Origin: Aristolochia californica
Taxonomy: Eukaryota; Streptophyta; Magnoliopsida; Piperales; Aristolochiaceae
NCBI GenBank assembly: GCA_029961685.1
Contig: JARWKL010000002.1
Span: 19,374,908-19,438,907 of the forward strand
Direction: 5' to 3'
Length of the DNA: 64,000 bases
Positions 61,495 through 64,000 of this stretch are shown here, piece by piece. The stretch's first letter is position 1; each line of letters begins with the position of its first letter. The notes beneath the pieces were generated by a model. It saw only the letters and a list, made by a program, of their open reading frames with translations. It had not been told where the DNA came from and ran no database searches. Made by a program: the position numbers and the translations under genes.

Positions 61495-63516
61495 TGTGCA
61501 TTTCCAAACTTGAGATTTCACTCTCTCATTTTCTCGTAAACAAAAAGATAAGGCAAATAGATCGCAATACAATGAAAAATTTACAGTTTATGTATGCAAA
61601 AAATTGAAAACTATAATAAATGCTAGTGAAAAATTTATTACACGCACTAAAAATGAACACCAAAGGTATGTTATCCGTGTCTGGGAGATTCCACAAGTAC
61701 AACCCCCAATTTCTTGGTGGAGTTTTATAACAAAGAGATTTCTAATTGATCCTAACATGTTTTTAATATGGATATGCATGCCTGAAAGATGTTAAGATGC
61801 AAATGACCTAATGATCCAAAAATTTCAAGGAGTAGAAAAAATTAAATTCTCAAGTTCACGTGCGGTGGGATATTAACCAGAGCCAAACAACCCACTTTTG
61901 GCCTATTTACAAAAATCAGACCTAACAATCATAGATCGTTGTAAATGTTTTGGTCAATTTATGATGTGTACCAGCTATAATTTTTGTTAGAATTGACTTA
62001 TGGTTTGGGAGTCAACACTCAGTTAAAAATGCCTCGCTTCCCCTTTTCCGATGATTGCAAAACGTAATAAATAAAAAACCAAAAGAGTTTACAATCCTTA
62101 AAAATAACAGATACATTTTTGAATTATCTCTCTCAGCATTTGTGCTTTTCAATTTTGGATGTTCAATTTTTTTTCAAATCCAAATTTGAGTTTTCAGTCT
62201 CCCATTTTTGTCGTAAAAAAAAAGATTAGGCTAATAGATCACAAAAAAATGAAAATTTTAGGGTTTATGTATGCAAAAAATTAAAAAATATAATAAATTT
62301 TTGTGGAGAAAATTATTTCACGCAGTAAAAATTAACTCAAAAGTTTAGTTATCCAAGTTTGTGAAATTCCACTACTATAATCCCTTATAGCTTGGTGGAA
62401 TTTTACAACAAAGAGAATTCTAATTGATCGTAACATATTTTAAATATGGTTATGCATGCCTGAAACATGTTGAAGATTCAAATGACCTAATGATCCAAAA
62501 ATTTTAAGGAGAAGAAAAAACTAAATTTTCAAGTTAACGTGTGGTGGGATATTTACTAGACCCAAACCGCCCACTTTTTGCCAACTTTTTGCCTATTTAC
62601 AAAAAGCAGACCTAACAATCATAGATTATCATAAATGTTTTGATTGATTAAAGATGTGTAACGGCTATAATTTTTGTTAGAAATGACTTATGGTTTGGGA
62701 GTCAATACTCAGATAAAAATGTTACCCCAACTCGGTCACCTTTTCTAATTGATGCAAAATCTAATAAATAAAAAACTAAAAGAGTTTACAATCCTTAAAA
62801 ATCACTGATACTTTTTGGAATTATCTCTCTTAGCATTTGTGCATTTTAATTTTGGATGTTCAATTTGTTTTAAAATCCAAACTTTAGTTTATACTCTCCC
62901 TTTTTTTCTCGTGAACAAAAAGATAAGGCAAATAGATCACAATACAATGAAAATTTTAGAGTTTATGTATGCAAAAAATTGAAAACCTATAATAAATATA
63001 AGAGAAGAAAATTATTTCATGTACTAAAAATGAACACCAAAGTTATGTTATCCGTGTTTGGGAGATTCCACAAGTACTACCCCTAATAGCTTGGTGGAAT
63101 TTTATAACTAAGAGATTTCTAATTGAACCTAACATGTTTTAAATATGGATTTGGTTGCCTAAAGCATATTAAAGATGCAAATGACCTAATGATCCAAAAT
63201 TTTCAACAAGTAGAAAAAATTAAATTCTCGTTAATGTGCGGTGGGATTTTTGCGAGAGCCAAACAACCCATTTTTGCCTATTTATAAAAATCTGACCTAA
63301 CAATCATAGATCATCGTAAATGTTTTGATCGATTAATGATGTGTAACGGCTATAATTTTTGTTAGAAATGACTTATGGTTTGGGAGTCAACACACAGTTA
63401 AAAATTCCTCGCCACCCCCTTTTCCAATGATTGCAAAACCTAATATATAAAAACCCAAAAGAGTTTACTATCCTTAAAAATCACAGATACTTTTATCAAT
63501 TAGCTCTCTCACGATT
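61495..63516 (+). repeat. Higher-order unit 6
   Basis: Best partner is unit 2, four units away (about 8.09 kb), through A and B. The C monomer resembles the later family (GTGAACAAAAAGATAAGG) with its own CACTGATACTTTTTGG. Confidence 0.93.
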
Positions 63517-64000
63517 TGTGCATTTCCAAACTTGAGATTTCACTCTCTCATTTTCTCGTAAACAAAAACATAAGGCAAATAGATCGCAATACAATGAAAA
63601 ATTTACAGTTTATGTATGCAAAAAATTGAAAACTATAATAAATGCTAGTGAAAAATTTATTACACGCACTAAAAATGAACACCAAAGGTATGTTATCCAT
63701 GTCTGGGAGATTCCACAAGTACAACCCCCAATTTCTTGGTGGAGTTTTATAACAAAGAGATTTCTAATTGATCCTAACATGTTTTTAATATGGATATGCA
63801 TGCCTGAAAGATGTTAAGATGCAAATGACCTAATGATCCAAAAATTTCGAGTAGAAAAAATTAAATTCTCAAGTTCACGTGCGGAGGGATATTAACCAGA
63901 GCCAAACAACCCACTTTTGGCCTATTTACAAAAATCAGACCTAACAATCATAGATCGTTGTAAATGTTTTGGTCGATTTATGATGTGTACCAGCTATAAT
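63517..64000 (+). repeat. Higher-order unit 7, partial (A monomer only)
   Basis: The A-type monomer starts here and is cut by the window end at CAGCTATAAT. Private changes include AAAAACATAAGG and GTGCGGAGGGATATT. Confidence 0.92.

Larger units (their letters stand above)
51150..64000 (+). repeat. Higher-order repeat array, ~2022-bp unit of three monomers (A-B-C)
   Basis: Every third monomer matches far better than neighbours do. The A-type landmark TGTGCATTTCCAAACTTG recurs at 51382, 53406, 55428, 57452, 59473, 61495 and 63517 (spacings 2024, 2022, 2024, 2021, 2022, 2022). Type A (about 646 bp) lacks 30 bp after TGTGCATTTCCA. Type B (about 699 bp) carries the short duplication CTTTTTGCCAACTTTTTGCC in most or all copies. 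Type C (about 679 bp) has GCATTTTAATTTTGG and TTTGTTTTAAAATCC. Matching starts near 51150, inside the C-like monomer before the first A; the array runs off the window end. Confidence 0.95.

Noticed and set aside
1..64000. Possible CRISPR-like or bacterial repeat array
   Set aside because: Units are long, diverged and contiguous without spacers, and plant-type retroelements are inserted in them.
51150..64000. CENP-B box in the higher-order array
   Set aside because: I found no match to the conserved core TTCG....A..CGGG in the monomer; the dyads described are different words.

Overview
This window is almost entirely non-coding satellite DNA, most likely from a flowering plant. The plant assignment rests on two inserted LTR retroelements that use primer-binding sites for plant initiator tRNA-Met and have typical Ty1/Copia-like and Ty3/Gypsy-like ends. 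I see no functional protein-coding gene, tRNA or rRNA. The open frames present are mostly 60-90 residues, recur once per repeat unit, and are by-products of an AT-rich tandem repeat.

Layout: 1-4705 is a head-to-tail array of a monomer of about 678 bp. 4706-9074 is a minus-strand, non-autonomous retroelement with three LTRs and two unequal internal regions, flanked by the 5-bp target duplication AAACT. 9075-11976 is satellite again. 11977-14260 is a second, plus-strand, non-autonomous retroelement with a decayed gag-like frame, flanked by TACAA. From 14261 to about 51150 the satellite continues as divergent monomers with poly-C expansions at one fixed position, two blocks duplicated at a distance of about 10-11.5 kb (30165-38503 with 41671-48870), and clusters of truncated monomers. 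From about 51150 to the window end the array changes to a higher-order repeat of about 2022 bp made of three distinct monomers (A, B, C), present in six full copies plus a partial one.

All monomers, roughly 85 including partial ones, lie in the same orientation. The picture is an older, diverged array pierced by retroelements, beside a younger, homogenised higher-order array. This is the organisation expected of a centromeric or other heterochromatic block, although nothing in the sequence alone proves centromere function. The most unusual structural signal is a cluster in the monomer of two inverted repeats with identical geometry (9-bp arms, 22-nt spacer) flanking a small hairpin.
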